Below, one piece after another: positions 51,180-64,000 of a stretch of 64,000 nt of DNA. A model generated the notes under the pieces. It did no database searches. It had not been told where the DNA came from and saw only the letters and a list, made by a program, of their open reading frames with translations. The stretch's first letter is position 1. Each line of letters opens with the position of its first letter. The DNA is from Lichenicola sp964247755 (lineage in GTDB: Bacteria > Pseudomonadota > Alphaproteobacteria > Acetobacterales > Acetobacteraceae), in NCBI GenBank assembly GCA_964247755.1, contig CAXTVX010000006.1, forward strand, positions 34,636 through 98,635, read 5' to 3'. Position numbers and translations under genes: made by a program.

Positions 51180-51863
51180 ATGACCGACGACGAGTTCTCG
51201 CGACACTACACGGTGTTGAGAAACGAGGTAACGGAAGCGACCCATAGCTATTACACATATAAAGCAATCAACAACTTCGCGGCGGAGAATGAGCTTCATC
51301 TGCGTCGGATCAACGCGGCTTCAGATTTTTGGATAATCACCCAGCGCGTTTTATATTCAACGTTCATGCTCGCCATAGGACGCGTATTTGATAGGGATGA
51401 GCGATCATTCTCGATCCACAAGTTTCTGGACCAGATTGTAGCACATCCAGAACGGTTTTCCAGAATTGCACTTGCAGAGCGCAAGAAGCGTCAACTTGGT
51501 TTTCAGGAGGAATGGCTAGACGATTACATGAAAGAGGTTTGGGAGCCAAACGCTGCTGAGCTTCACAATTTTCGCGAGGCACTTGCTCCCAGCCGCGCTA
51601 AATATGATGCGATCTACAAACATCTGAGGCATAAAACTATCGCTCATAGCGATATGGATAGAGACGCGATCAAGGTCTTCGTTGGTAGAAGCCGCCACGG
51701 AGATATCGAAGACATTCTCTACGTTCTGACCGACTTGCTGGATTGTGTTCGGCAGTTGTGGGACAATGGAGTGCGTCTTGAGCCGGGCATTCGGACACAT
51801 GACCACGGTTGCCGACCGGAAACAATAACACGCCAAGCTCTAGTTCATTTTATGCGCTTATGA
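51180..51863 (+). CDS. AbiU2/HEPN-like protein, candidate abortive-infection component
   Basis: 227 residues from ATG 51180 with GGAG ten bases upstream. All-helical; RINAASDFWIITQRVLYSTF resembles the AbiU2 core and LRHKTIAHSDMD (149-160) contains R150-x5-H156, the HEPN RNase pattern. The gene is clearly AT-richer than its neighbours, which suggests horizontal transfer. It follows phd-vapC by about 110 bases in the same direction. No partner antitoxin is adjacent. Family assignment is by motif and layout; a different HEPN family is possible. Confidence 0.65.
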   Translation: MTDDEFSRHYTVLRNEVTEATHSYYTYKAINNFAAENELHLRRINAASDFWIITQRVLYSTFMLAIGRVFDRDERSFSIHKFLDQIVAHPERFSRIALAERKKRQLGFQEEWLDDYMKEVWEPNAAELHNFREALAPSRAKYDAIYKHLRHKTIAHSDMDRDAIKVFVGRSRHGDIEDILYVLTDLLDCVRQLWDNGVRLEPGIRTHDHGCRPETITRQALVHFMRL

Positions 51864-51923
51864 AAGATCGAGAGACGGTAGGAACAAGCGGCATGTTCTT
51901 GACATTGATCGTGTGAGTTCAGG

Positions 51924-52748
51924 CTAATTTGTGACTCGCCTTGCTCCCGCACATATCTCGAACCCGTCGGTTCGCGCTACCGCCACCAACGTCATCCCCG
52001 CCTGTTCCGCTACCCGCAGTGCCAGTGCCGTCGGCGCGGACACCGCGGCCAGCACCGGCGCGCCCATGATTGAGGCCTTCTGTACCAGCTCGACCGAAAT
52101 GCGGCTGGTCATCACGACGATTCCGTCGGCCGCCATCCGGCCGGACGCGGCCAGCGCGCCGTGCAGCTTGTCGAGCGCGTTGTGGCGGCCGACATCCTCG
52201 CGCAGGAAGATCAGCCCCTCCTGCTCGGTCCAGAAGCCGGCGGCGTGCACGGCGTGGGTGCGGCGATTGAGCACCTGCGCCGGGCGCAGCGACTCCATCG
52301 CCGCCTGCACGGCCTGCGGGGTGTAGCGCCGGCCTTCCGGCACCACACGTGGCGGCCGAAGCGCCGCGTCCAGGCTTTCCAGCCCGCATAGACCGCAGCC
52401 GGTCGGGCCGGCAACATGACGGCGGCGGGAATCGAGCGTCCGCATGGACGCCTCGCCGACCCACAGGCGCAGCTCGATGCCGCGCGGCGGTGAGCCCGGT
52501 CCGACGCCCAGCAGCACGGTCTCGATTTCCTCGATCTCGTCTACTGTGCCGACGATCTCCTCGGACAGGCTGAAGCCGCGCGCGAAGTCCTCCAGGTCGA
52601 GCGGCGTCGCCATCATCACGGCGTGGGAGGTGCGGTTGTAGGAGAGGGCCACCGGCATCTCCTCCGGCACCTCGCGCGTCCCGCGGGTGAACGCGCCGTC
52701 GCGCCAGCTCAGGCGGTCGATCCGCCGGACCGGATCGACCGCCTCCAT
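51924..52748 (-). CDS. fdhD: Formate dehydrogenase accessory sulfurtransferase FdhD
   Basis: 274 residues. Transfers sulfur to the Mo-bis-MGD cofactor of formate dehydrogenases. VALSYNRTSHAVMMATP, TGCGLCGLESL (C118, C121, the persulfide Cys pair), FLREDVGRHNALDKL and TSRISVELVQKASIMGAPV are family motifs. It lies three bases downstream of glmS, presumably one transcript, though no formate dehydrogenase is in the window. Confidence 0.95.
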   Translation of the reverse strand: MEAVDPVRRIDRLSWRDGAFTRGTREVPEEMPVALSYNRTSHAVMMATPLDLEDFARGFSLSEEIVGTVDEIEEIETVLLGVGPGSPPRGIELRLWVGEASMRTLDSRRRHVAGPTGCGLCGLESLDAALRPPRVVPEGRRYTPQAVQAAMESLRPAQVLNRRTHAVHAAGFWTEQEGLIFLREDVGRHNALDKLHGALAASGRMAADGIVVMTSRISVELVQKASIMGAPVLAAVSAPTALALRVAEQAGMTLVAVARTDGFEICAGARRVTN

Positions 52749-52751
52749 GGC

Positions 52752-54574
<1,823 letters not shown>

Positions 54575-54575
<1 letters not shown>

Positions 54576-55921
54576 CAGTCCTTCTCCCGTTTCAGACGGG
54601 CACGCAGTGTGGCGCCCCGTCCCGGCTTGGTGTCCTGTCTGGTTCGCCCGAACGCCAGCGCGTCCGCGGGCACGTCGTCGGTGACCGTGCTGCCTGCGGC
54701 GACGAAGGCACGGTCGCCGAGCGAGACCGGTGCCACCAGGGTGGCATTGGAGCCGACGAACACCTCCGCGCCGATCGTGGTCCGGTGCTTGGACACGCCG
54801 TCATAGTTGCAGGTGATGGTGCCGGCGCCGATGTTGCTGCCGGCGCCGATCGCGGCGTCGCCGAGATAGGCCAGGTGGTTGGCCTTGGCGCCCGTGCCGA
54901 GCCGGGTCGCCTTGAGCTCGACGAAGTTGCCGACATGAGCGGCGTCCTCCACCACCGTGCCAGGACGCAGCCGCGCATAGGGGCCGATCAGCGCGCCCTC
55001 GCCCACCACGGCGCCCTCCAGGTGGCTGAAGGCGCGGATCTCGCTGCCGGCCCCCACCGTCACGCCGGGGCCGAACACCACGTTCTGGTGCACGGTGACG
55101 TCGGGGCCCAGCACCGTGTCAGCGCACAGGAACACCGTGTCCGGCGCCAGCAGGGTGGCGCCGTTCTCCATCGCCCGCCACCGCAGCCGGCGCTGCACCG
55201 CGGCTTCCGCTTCCGCCAGCTCCGAGCGCGAGTTGATGCCGCGCAGCTCCTCCTCCGGCGCCTCGACATGGCGCACGAGCGCGCCCTCGGCGGCGGCCAG
55301 TGCCACCACGTCGGTGAGGTAGTACTCGCCCTTGGCGTTGGCGTTAGCCACGAGGCCAAGCCAGCGGGCGAAGTCGCCGGCGGCAGCACACAGCACGCCG
55401 GCGTTGCACAGGCCGATCGACCGCTCCGACGGGGTCGCGTCGGCCCACTCGACGATCCGTCGCACGGTCTCGCCGCCGGCACCGTTCGGCTCCGTCACCA
55501 GCCGCCCGTAGCGGCCCGGATCCGCCGGACGCATCGCCAGCAGCGCCAGGCCGGTATGGTCCTCCTGCCGGCGCGCGACCAGACGGAACAGCGTGTCCGG
55601 CGAGACCAGCGGGTTGTCGGCGTACAGCACCGCGACATCGCCGGTGCCGAACAGCGACGCCGCCTGCAGCGCCGCGTGCGCGGTGCCGAGCCGGTCGTGC
55701 TGCACCACCACCGGATGCGGGCTGGCGACCGCCTCCAGCGCCGCCGCCTCGGGACCCGCCACCACCACGATGCGCTCGAACACCGCGGCGCAGCTATCGA
55801 TGAGGTGGCGCAGCATCGGCCGGCCGGCGATCGGGTGCAGCGCCTTCGGCCGCGTGGACTTCATGCGGGTGCCGAGGCCGGCGGCAAGCAGGATGGCGGT
55901 GGCGTCGACGCGTTGGGACAT
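54575..55921 (-). CDS. glmU: Bifunctional GlcNAc-1-P uridyltransferase / GlcN-1-P acetyltransferase
   Basis: 448 residues from ATG 55921. N-terminal pyrophosphorylase with LLAAGLGTRMKSTRPKALH; the C-terminal left-handed beta-helix of hexapeptide repeats includes IGAGSNIGAGTITCNYDGVSKHRTTIG. Produces UDP-GlcNAc, feeding both peptidoglycan and the LpxB pathway. ATG 55945 gives eight more residues but no better RBS; the shorter form matches family starts. Operon glmU-glmS-fdhD. Confidence 0.95.
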
Positions 55922-56005
55922 CTCTAGCTGGCGGTAGCGGTCCATGCGGATGCCGTCAAACCCGGCCCGAACCGGAACCGATCAACAACCGTTACGGATT
56001 GCTGC

Positions 56006-56692
56006 ATGACCCGACTTCAACGCGACCTGCCCCTGCTGGTGTTCGACCTCGACGGCACCCTGGTCGACAGCGTTCCCGACCTCGTCGCCTGCGCCAACCG
56101 CATGCTGGACCGGCGGGCGCTGCCGCATATCGAGGCGGACGAGTTGCGGCCGATGGTGGGCGACGGGCTGGTGGCACTGGTCGAGCGCGTGCTGCTCAGC
56201 CGGCGGGCGGTGCCGGACGGGCGGGCGGTCAGCGCCTACATGGCCGACTACGCGGTACACGCCGCCGACAGCTCGCGCCTGTTCCCCGGGATCGCCGCCA
56301 TGCTGGAGGAGGCGCTGGCAGGAGGCTGGCAGCTCGCCGTGTGCACCAACAAGCCGGCGGCCGACGCGCGCCTGCTGCTCGGAGCACTCGGGATCGGTGC
56401 CTCGTTCGCGGCGATCGGCGGCGGCGACAGCTTCGCGTCACGCAAGCCCGACCCCGCCCACCTGCTCGGCACGATCGGGCTGGCGAACGGACGGCGCGAG
56501 CGGACGGTGATGATCGGCGACCACCGCAACGACGTCGCCGCCGCGCGTGGCGCCGGCATCCCGTCGATCTTCGCCGGCTGGGGCTATGGCGGCCCGGAGA
56601 TGCAGGCCGGCGCCAGCACGGTGGCCGGCGATCCGGGCGAGGTGCCTGCCGTCGCCGCGCGCCTGCTCGACGCGCGACGGGTCCCGACCTGA
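56006..56692 (+). CDS. gph: Phosphoglycolate phosphatase-like HAD hydrolase
   Basis: 228 residues. LLVFDLDGTLVDSVPDLVA has the nucleophile Asp, VCTNKP the second motif, KPDPAHLL the lysine and MIGDHRNDVAAARGAG the metal-binding Asp pair. These are features of Gph, which clears 2-phosphoglycolate from DNA repair. Divergent from glmU with a short shared upstream region. Other HAD phosphatases remain possible. Confidence 0.88.
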   Translation: MTRLQRDLPLLVFDLDGTLVDSVPDLVACANRMLDRRALPHIEADELRPMVGDGLVALVERVLLSRRAVPDGRAVSAYMADYAVHAADSSRLFPGIAAMLEEALAGGWQLAVCTNKPAADARLLLGALGIGASFAAIGGGDSFASRKPDPAHLLGTIGLANGRRERTVMIGDHRNDVAAARGAGIPSIFAGWGYGGPEMQAGASTVAGDPGEVPAVAARLLDARRVPT

Positions 56693-56808
56693 CGGCTGGA
56701 CCACGGAGAGCTGGCACGGCTTGTGCAAGCAGCCTGCCCCCGCAACCCGATGCACGGAGCCCGATCCGCGATGCGCACCCGCTCGACCATCCTGCCGGAC
56801 CATGCCCG

Positions 56809-57261
56809 GTGACGACGCGGCTCGTCCTCCTCGCCCTGCTGGTCCCGGTCGCGGCGGCCGCCGCCGCCCCGGGTGCCGAGCTCTATACGCAGCAATGCTC
56901 GAGCTGCCACCAGGCCGATGCCGCAGGGGTGGCCGGGCAGTACCCGCCGCTGAAGAACCGGGTCGACAAGATCGCCTCAACTCCGGAAGGCCGGCACTAC
57001 CTGGCCGACCTGCTGACGCACGGCATGGCGGGCTCGATCCAGGCCGCCGGCGACACCTATGTCGGCTACATGCCGGCCTTCTCGCACCTCAAGGACGGCG
57101 AGATCGTCGCGGTGCTGGACTGGGTCTCGTCGCTCGGCGACAGCAGGCCGCCGCCCACCATTGCCGAAGCGGACGTGTCCGCGGCGCGCGCCCGCACCCT
57201 GACCGCGGCCGCGGTGGCGCAGGAGCGCAAGGCGCTCGACGCCCAGCACCCGCTTCCGTAG
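56809..57261 (+). CDS. Exported class I cytochrome c
   Basis: 150 residues from GTG 56809. The signal peptide (RLVLLALLVPVAAAAAA) precedes YTQQCSSCHQAD: C30-x-x-C33-H34 binds haem and M88 in YVGYMPAF is the likely axial ligand. A single-haem soluble electron carrier in the periplasm. The C-terminal 35 residues are an Ala-rich helix beyond the usual fold. Start is chosen for the signal; GGA lies nine bases upstream, weak. Confidence 0.87.
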   Translation: MTTRLVLLALLVPVAAAAAAPGAELYTQQCSSCHQADAAGVAGQYPPLKNRVDKIASTPEGRHYLADLLTHGMAGSIQAAGDTYVGYMPAFSHLKDGEIVAVLDWVSSLGDSRPPPTIAEADVSAARARTLTAAAVAQERKALDAQHPLP

Positions 57262-57320
57262 AACCGGGGAAGGCGTCCGCGATCGCGTCGCCGGTCCTGC
57301 CCCGTTCGGAGCGCGAAACG

Positions 57321-57812
57321 GTGGCTCCCTTCACGCTTCCCTTGTCCGGCGAGTCGGTGGACACCGTCGCGCACGTCATCCAGGTCGCCCTGACACCGGT
57401 GTTCATGCTGTCGGGCGTAGGCACGTTGCTGAACCTGTTCAACACCCGCCTCACCCGGGTGTCGGACCACCTGGAGCAGGTCTCGGAGGCCGTGGCCGAC
57501 GAGCAGGACGACGAGCGCAGGGCCTTGATGCACAGGCATCTGGTCCGCCTGCACCGGCGCACCCTGATGCTGGACGCCGCGATCGTGCTCGGCGCCGTCG
57601 GCGGCGCTGCCACCTGCGGCGCGGCGCTGGCGCTGTTTCTGGGCAGCGTGCGAAACGGCGCTGCCAGCTCCTGGCTGGTGGTGCTGTTCGGCATCGCCCT
57701 GCTGTGCACGATGAGCGCGCTGGCCGGCTTCATCGGCGACAGCGTGCTGGCGTGGCACGGGTTGCGCATGGAGGGGCCGCTTCCGCGGCAGAAGCCCGCC
57801 GCGAAGGGATGA
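57321..57812 (+). CDS. DUF2721 family membrane protein
   Basis: 163 residues from GTG 57321 with GGAG ten bases upstream. VIQVALTPVFMLSGVGTLLNLFNTRL, a basic helix with HLVRLHRRTLMLDAAI, and two further transmembrane helices are the DUF2721 layout. Function unknown. Its stop TGA (57810-57812) is followed at once by the reverse-complement stop of the convergent glycosidase. Confidence 0.88.
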   Translation: MAPFTLPLSGESVDTVAHVIQVALTPVFMLSGVGTLLNLFNTRLTRVSDHLEQVSEAVADEQDDERRALMHRHLVRLHRRTLMLDAAIVLGAVGGAATCGAALALFLGSVRNGAASSWLVVLFGIALLCTMSALAGFIGDSVLAWHGLRMEGPLPRQKPAAKG

Positions 57813-60002
57813 TCAGGTGGCGGGAACTGCGCCGCCTGCCTGCTGCGCGGCAGAAGGCGGGTCGATGCTGATCCCGAAGCTGCGCCGCTCGACGCTGGCC
57901 GGATCGCCGGACAGGACCTGGTGGCGCGTCGCAGCACCGTCGCGCCAGAACCGGATCGAGTAGTTCCGGGCGCCGACGGTGAGATCCTGGATCGTGACGT
58001 CGGGCAGCCAGTCGGGAAGCTCGGGATCGATGAACACGCGGCCGGCGACCCCATCGGGCAGCAGGCCGAGCATCGACTGCAGCAGGGTGAAAGCAGAGCC
58101 GGCCGCCCAGGCCTGCGGCACGTTAGCGCCGAGATACTGCACCGGGAAATTGGTGCCGTCCTTCTGGATGCCGGCATACAGCTCGGGCAGCTGGTTGTCG
58201 CCGAAATGACCGGCGGCGCCGCTGATGTCGCGGGCGACCTGGGCCGCCTCCGCGCCGAAGCCGTAGCGCTTGAAGCCCATCGCGATCAGGGAGTTGTCGT
58301 GCGGCCAGACGGCGCCGAGCTGGTAGGCATACGGGTTGAAGGACCGGTGCGCAGCCGACAGGGTGCGTATGCCCCAGCCCGACCACATGTCGGGCTGCAT
58401 CAGCCGCGCCACCACACGCGCCGCGCGGTCCGGCGGCACGATCCCCGACCACAGGCAGTGGCCGGGGTTGGACACGACCGACAGCACCGGCTTCTTGTCG
58501 CCATCGAGCGCGTAGGCGTAGGTGCCCTCGGCCTCGTTCCAGAACGCCTCGTTGAAGCGCTCGAACAGCCGGGCCGCCTTTTCGCGCAACGTGGCGGCGC
58601 GGGCCGCGTCGCCGAGATGGTCGAAGATGTGCGCCATCCGGCGCCAGGCATCGTAGACGTAGCCCTGCAGCTCGCACAGCGCCTTCGGTCCGCGCACCAA
58701 GCTGCCATCGGGATACATCACCGCGTCGCCGCTGTCCTTCCAGCCCATGTTCTCGTAGCCGGCAGAGGACCGGGTCTGGTACTCCTGGAACCCGTCGCCG
58801 TCGCGGTCGCCGTAGTCGTCGATCCAGGCGAGGCAGGCCTCGGCGGCTTCGAGGTGACGGTCGAGCAGGTCGCGCCGGCCGGTTGCGCGCCAGGCCGCGT
58901 GCAGGGTGATCAGCCAGAGCGGCGTCGCGTCGGCGGTGCCATAATAGGGCGTGTGCGGGATCAGCTTGAAGTGCGCAAGCTCGCCGTAGCGCAGCTCGTG
59001 CATGATCTTGCCGGGCTCCGCGTCGCGGTAGTCGTCGCGCGTCGTGGCCTGCAGGCCTTGCAGGACCCCGAGCGTGCCGGCGGCGAAATCCGGATAGATG
59101 GTCAGGTTCTGCAGCGACACGATCAGGCTGTCACGGCCGAACGGCGCCATGAACCAGGGCAGCCCGGCGGCGGGCATGAACGCCATGTGGTCGCCGTCGC
59201 CGATCGGCAGCCGGAGTGCCGCCATGTCGGCGGTCGCCTGGTGGAAGAAGCGGTAGAACTCCTCGTTGGAGGTGCTGATCTTCATCACGCGGCGCTGCCA
59301 GTCGCGCAGGTCGGCGGCATGGCGGTTGTCGGCGTCGTGGGCGACGCAGTCCCGCGGTGCCATGATCTCATGCCCGCAGTCGAGGAGGTCGTAGCGCAAG
59401 CAGCAATGCCAGCCTGCACCGGGCTCGAGGTCGATTGCGAAGCTCAAGCGGCCGTTGGCGTAGACCGCTTCCGCACCGACCGCGGTTATGGTGACGCCGC
59501 GGACGAAGTCTCCGTTGCGATAGGTATTCGCCAGTGACTGGCGGTCTGGGTCCCACTGCGTGGTGATCCGGCCGCGACGGACGATCTTGTCCGACTTCAC
59601 CTCGAAGGTGTCAGCGAAGTCGCAGCGCAGCGCCAGCTCCAGGTTGAACCGCACCGGGTGGAGACCGTGGTTGGCGACGTCCAGATCCTCATGGATGCCG
59701 CCGTCGGCCTCGCGGCTGATTATCAGGGACATCGAGCGCGCGGCGACCGTGCCATCCTGCGTCAGCACGTCCGCATTGGTGAGAAAGATGCGGGACGCGT
59801 AGTAGGCGATGGCGCCGCCGTTGAGCAGCACCCAAGGCGTGCCGTCGGCGTAGATCGACCAGGCGCTGATCAGCCGGGTATCGCGGAAGTACAGACCCTT
59901 CTCGGACGGCCAGGCGATCTGCCCGTTCTCTTCCGAGATCAGCACGGTCTGACCCTGATGGATGGCGATCTGCGGCGGACCGACCTGGACCTTGAAAGGC
60001 AT
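57813..60002 (-). CDS. Glycogen-debranching-type amylo-alpha-1,6-glucosidase
   Basis: 729 residues from ATG 60002 with GGAGG eight bases upstream. The N-terminal beta-rich domain (VLISEENGQIAWPSEKGLYFRDTRLIS) is the GDE_N_bis type; the (alpha/alpha)6 catalytic domain has GLPWFMAPFGRDSLIVSLQ, ENMGWKDSGDAVMYPDG and GAVWPHDNSLIAMG with its acidic residues. No signal peptide, so intracellular. It would trim alpha-1,6 branches or act on trehalose-like or plant-type glucans. No glycogen synthesis genes are in view. Confidence 0.9.
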   Translation of the reverse strand: MPFKVQVGPPQIAIHQGQTVLISEENGQIAWPSEKGLYFRDTRLISAWSIYADGTPWVLLNGGAIAYYASRIFLTNADVLTQDGTVAARSMSLIISREADGGIHEDLDVANHGLHPVRFNLELALRCDFADTFEVKSDKIVRRGRITTQWDPDRQSLANTYRNGDFVRGVTITAVGAEAVYANGRLSFAIDLEPGAGWHCCLRYDLLDCGHEIMAPRDCVAHDADNRHAADLRDWQRRVMKISTSNEEFYRFFHQATADMAALRLPIGDGDHMAFMPAAGLPWFMAPFGRDSLIVSLQNLTIYPDFAAGTLGVLQGLQATTRDDYRDAEPGKIMHELRYGELAHFKLIPHTPYYGTADATPLWLITLHAAWRATGRRDLLDRHLEAAEACLAWIDDYGDRDGDGFQEYQTRSSAGYENMGWKDSGDAVMYPDGSLVRGPKALCELQGYVYDAWRRMAHIFDHLGDAARAATLREKAARLFERFNEAFWNEAEGTYAYALDGDKKPVLSVVSNPGHCLWSGIVPPDRAARVVARLMQPDMWSGWGIRTLSAAHRSFNPYAYQLGAVWPHDNSLIAMGFKRYGFGAEAAQVARDISGAAGHFGDNQLPELYAGIQKDGTNFPVQYLGANVPQAWAAGSAFTLLQSMLGLLPDGVAGRVFIDPELPDWLPDVTIQDLTVGARNYSIRFWRDGAATRHQVLSGDPASVERRSFGISIDPPSAAQQAGGAVPAT

Positions 60003-60190
60003 GTGCTCATCCTCCGGGCGTCGCTCGATGGAGCGCGTCAACGCGGAACGATCGCCGACGCCGCCTGGAAGTTGCGGCAGGCGGCGCGTCCGGCATATGA
60101 CATCGAGTGGCACCTGATGGACCCGCCCAGCCTCCGATCAGGTCGAAACGCCAGGCGAGATCGAGCGGAAGCCGGACCGGAGGAGCCTTG

Positions 60191-61336
60191 TCAGTAGGCG
60201 GCGAGACCCTCTGCGCCAGTGTGCGGCTGCCCGAATGGCACGCTTGCGACCTGGCTCAGGCCGCTGTTGGTGTTGATCTGGTAGCCGACGATCTGGCCGT
60301 TGGCGCTGAGGCCGGCGTAAACGAACCGGTCGTCCTGGCTCGCCGCAAGGTCCAGCGGGAAGGCGCTGTTGGGCTGGCCCGCCGCCGGCGGCGCAGTCAA
60401 TGCGACAGAAGCCACAATGCCGAACGGCTGCAGCGTGCCGTTCCCCGCCACCGCGTAGGCACCCAGGCTGCTGCTGGCGGTGTTCGAGACCAGGGCATCC
60501 TGGCCATCCGTCACGATCCAGCAGGCGCCGAGGCCTCCAGATGGAAGTTGGCTGGTGATCACGCCCAGCGTGTTGTCCGCGTTCACGGTGTAGGAGGACA
60601 CCGTCGACGTTTTCTGCCCGAAGTTCGCTTCTGTCACCAGCAGGGCGCCGCTCGGCGTGAAGGCTTCGCTAAACGGCTCGTCGCCCTGCGAGGGGTTGAA
60701 GACCGGGTTCGATAGCGAGCCATCGGCGTTGACGTTGAAGACATCGACCGTCTTGGCCAGCCGCTCAGTGACCACCAGCTTCGTCCCGCCCGGCGAGAAC
60801 GCCAGCGTCGAGACGCCGCCGTCGGGGCTACTCAGCGTGGCGAGCGAGTTCTTCACCGGCTTGAGCGTTCCTGACGCCTCGATCTCGAAGCCGGACAGCT
60901 GGTAGTCACCGCCGGCGTTGACGACGTAGACGAGGTTGCCGTGCTCGGCGATGCTGATGGGGTTGCCCCCACCCGACGGCGTGATGCTGGTCAGCGCCAG
61001 CCCGTTCTGCAGGACGCGGAACACGGAGATGTCCCCCGAGCCGGCGTTGGCCGCCAGCAGGAAACCGTGATCGGATGTGAGCGTCAGCGAGTAGCCCGCC
61101 CTCAGCGGATCGTTGATGCCGCCCTCGCCGCGACCACCGGTCGAGAATGTGCCGATCTGCCGCAGCGTGCCCTGCGCGTTGCGCGACCACATGACCACCT
61201 CGTTGCCAGACGGGGCGTTCGTGCTTGCGAACACCGCACCGGTGGATGTTCCGAATGCCGGCGTGGGCGTCTGCGCGGCGGCAGCGGACGCGCCGACCGC
61301 GGTCAGCGCAGCGGCCAGCATCATTCTTTTGGACAC
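60191..61336 (-). CDS. Exported lactonase-family seven-bladed beta-propeller
   Basis: 381 residues from GTG 61336; GGAGG is five bases upstream, which decides this start over ATG 61366. A signal peptide ends SAAAAQ. Repeats such as GDISVFRVLQNGLALTSITP, GFEIEASGTLKPV, VDVFNVNADGSLSNPV and GAYAVAGNGTLQPFG match the 6-phosphogluconolactonase-like (lactonase) family. As an exported form, its substrate is uncertain. Transcribed like the downstream glycosidase, 188 bases before it. Confidence 0.85.
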   Translation of the reverse strand: MSKRMMLAAALTAVGASAAAAQTPTPAFGTSTGAVFASTNAPSGNEVVMWSRNAQGTLRQIGTFSTGGRGEGGINDPLRAGYSLTLTSDHGFLLAANAGSGDISVFRVLQNGLALTSITPSGGGNPISIAEHGNLVYVVNAGGDYQLSGFEIEASGTLKPVKNSLATLSSPDGGVSTLAFSPGGTKLVVTERLAKTVDVFNVNADGSLSNPVFNPSQGDEPFSEAFTPSGALLVTEANFGQKTSTVSSYTVNADNTLGVITSQLPSGGLGACWIVTDGQDALVSNTASSSLGAYAVAGNGTLQPFGIVASVALTAPPAAGQPNSAFPLDLAASQDDRFVYAGLSANGQIVGYQINTNSGLSQVASVPFGQPHTGAEGLAAY

Positions 61337-61696
61337 TCGATCCTCCATATCCTCGACATGGAGCATTTCGACGACCCGTCGGCATGGTTACAGCGCGGGA
61401 GGAAAATCCTTGCGGAGACCTGTTGCCAGCCGAATTGGGCGAACTCGTGTTGCGGATGCCGGACCCGACTGCTGGACGATGCGCATCGGACATGCGCCGG
61501 TTTGCTTTCACGCGTAGCCGTATCGTTTCCGGGTGTTGTGTCGCTTCAGACGACAGACTGTGTCGCCGGCGCCATCCGCCGTCCGACCGCAAGAACGGCG
61601 AGTGCGAGGTGGACCCGCGGCGACCGGCGCCGAAACATCCGTCAGGCTCTCCGATCGTCCGGCTCGTTCTCTCCAGATCTCTCCAGAACGTTCGTG
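61337..61696. other. 360-base stretch without a recognised gene
   Basis: Between the lactonase-like gene and the end of gyrB. No open frame with a convincing start or domain. The lactonase promoter should lie here. No terminator with T-run is seen after gyrB. Confidence 0.45.

Positions 61697-64000
<2,304 letters not shown>

Overview
The window is about 70% GC, densely packed and rich in 1-, 4- and 11-base gene overlaps, with frequent GTG and TTG starts. The gene content (Ffh, GyrB, a BamB/TPR/Der block, LpxB, GlmU-GlmS-FdhD, ThiO-ThiS-ThiG-ThiE, a secreted S53 acid peptidase, Kup and Pit) points to a Gram-negative alphaproteobacterium, most likely Acetobacteraceae. That placement rests on recognised families and style, not on a database search. 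No rRNA, tRNA or CRISPR array was seen.

Layout. 1-7,000: start of ffh, a small membrane protein, kup, a small basic protein, then tetratricopeptide protein-bamB-der on the minus strand. 7,100-15,200: two small exported proteins, a creatininase-family amidohydrolase, an MFS exporter, a dihydroorotase/SCO pair, an SDR dehydrogenase, and Pit with its PhoU-like partner. 15,600-23,750: surface-glycan genes (sulfotransferase, GT9, GT4, asparagine-synthase-like amidotransferase) and ygfZ-hisI-lpxB, plus an exported protein broken by one frameshift.

23,752-32,448 is the most unusual part: six plus-strand genes in one tight array. They encode a CxxC protein of unknown function, an exported vWA-like protein with a C-terminal membrane anchor, a three-helix membrane protein, a 1201-residue tubulin/FtsZ-like protein with a GYF_2-like C-terminus, an exported surface-antigen/peptidoglycan-binding-like protein, and a zinc-ribbon membrane protein with PEGA-like repeats. 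Together they look like an envelope-spanning machine or a membrane-remodelling apparatus around a cytoplasmic tubulin-like NTPase. An AEC transporter, the S53 peptidase and a LysE exporter follow.

36,440-39,750 is a decayed accessory patch: remnants of an MBL-fold hydrolase, an exported alpha/beta-hydrolase and an IS5-type transposase, plus an AT-richer DUF2721-like gene. 39,759-49,416 is mostly core: a cNMP-domain cation/proton antiporter, thiamin genes interrupted by an NRAMP-like transporter, and a large RgpF/HAD fusion. 49,417-51,900 is a second accessory patch: eroded mazE-mazF, an intact phd-vapC pair, and an AT-richer AbiU2/HEPN-like gene. 51,924-64,000 is core again: glmU-glmS-fdhD, gph, a cytochrome c, a DUF2721 protein, a glycogen-debranching-type glycosidase, an exported lactonase-like propeller, and gyrB running off the end.

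Recurrent themes are cell envelope (BamB, LpxB, GlmU/GlmS, glycosyltransferases, RgpF-like fusion, the tubulin cluster), ion and metabolite transport, and life in acid (S53 peptidase, antiporter).
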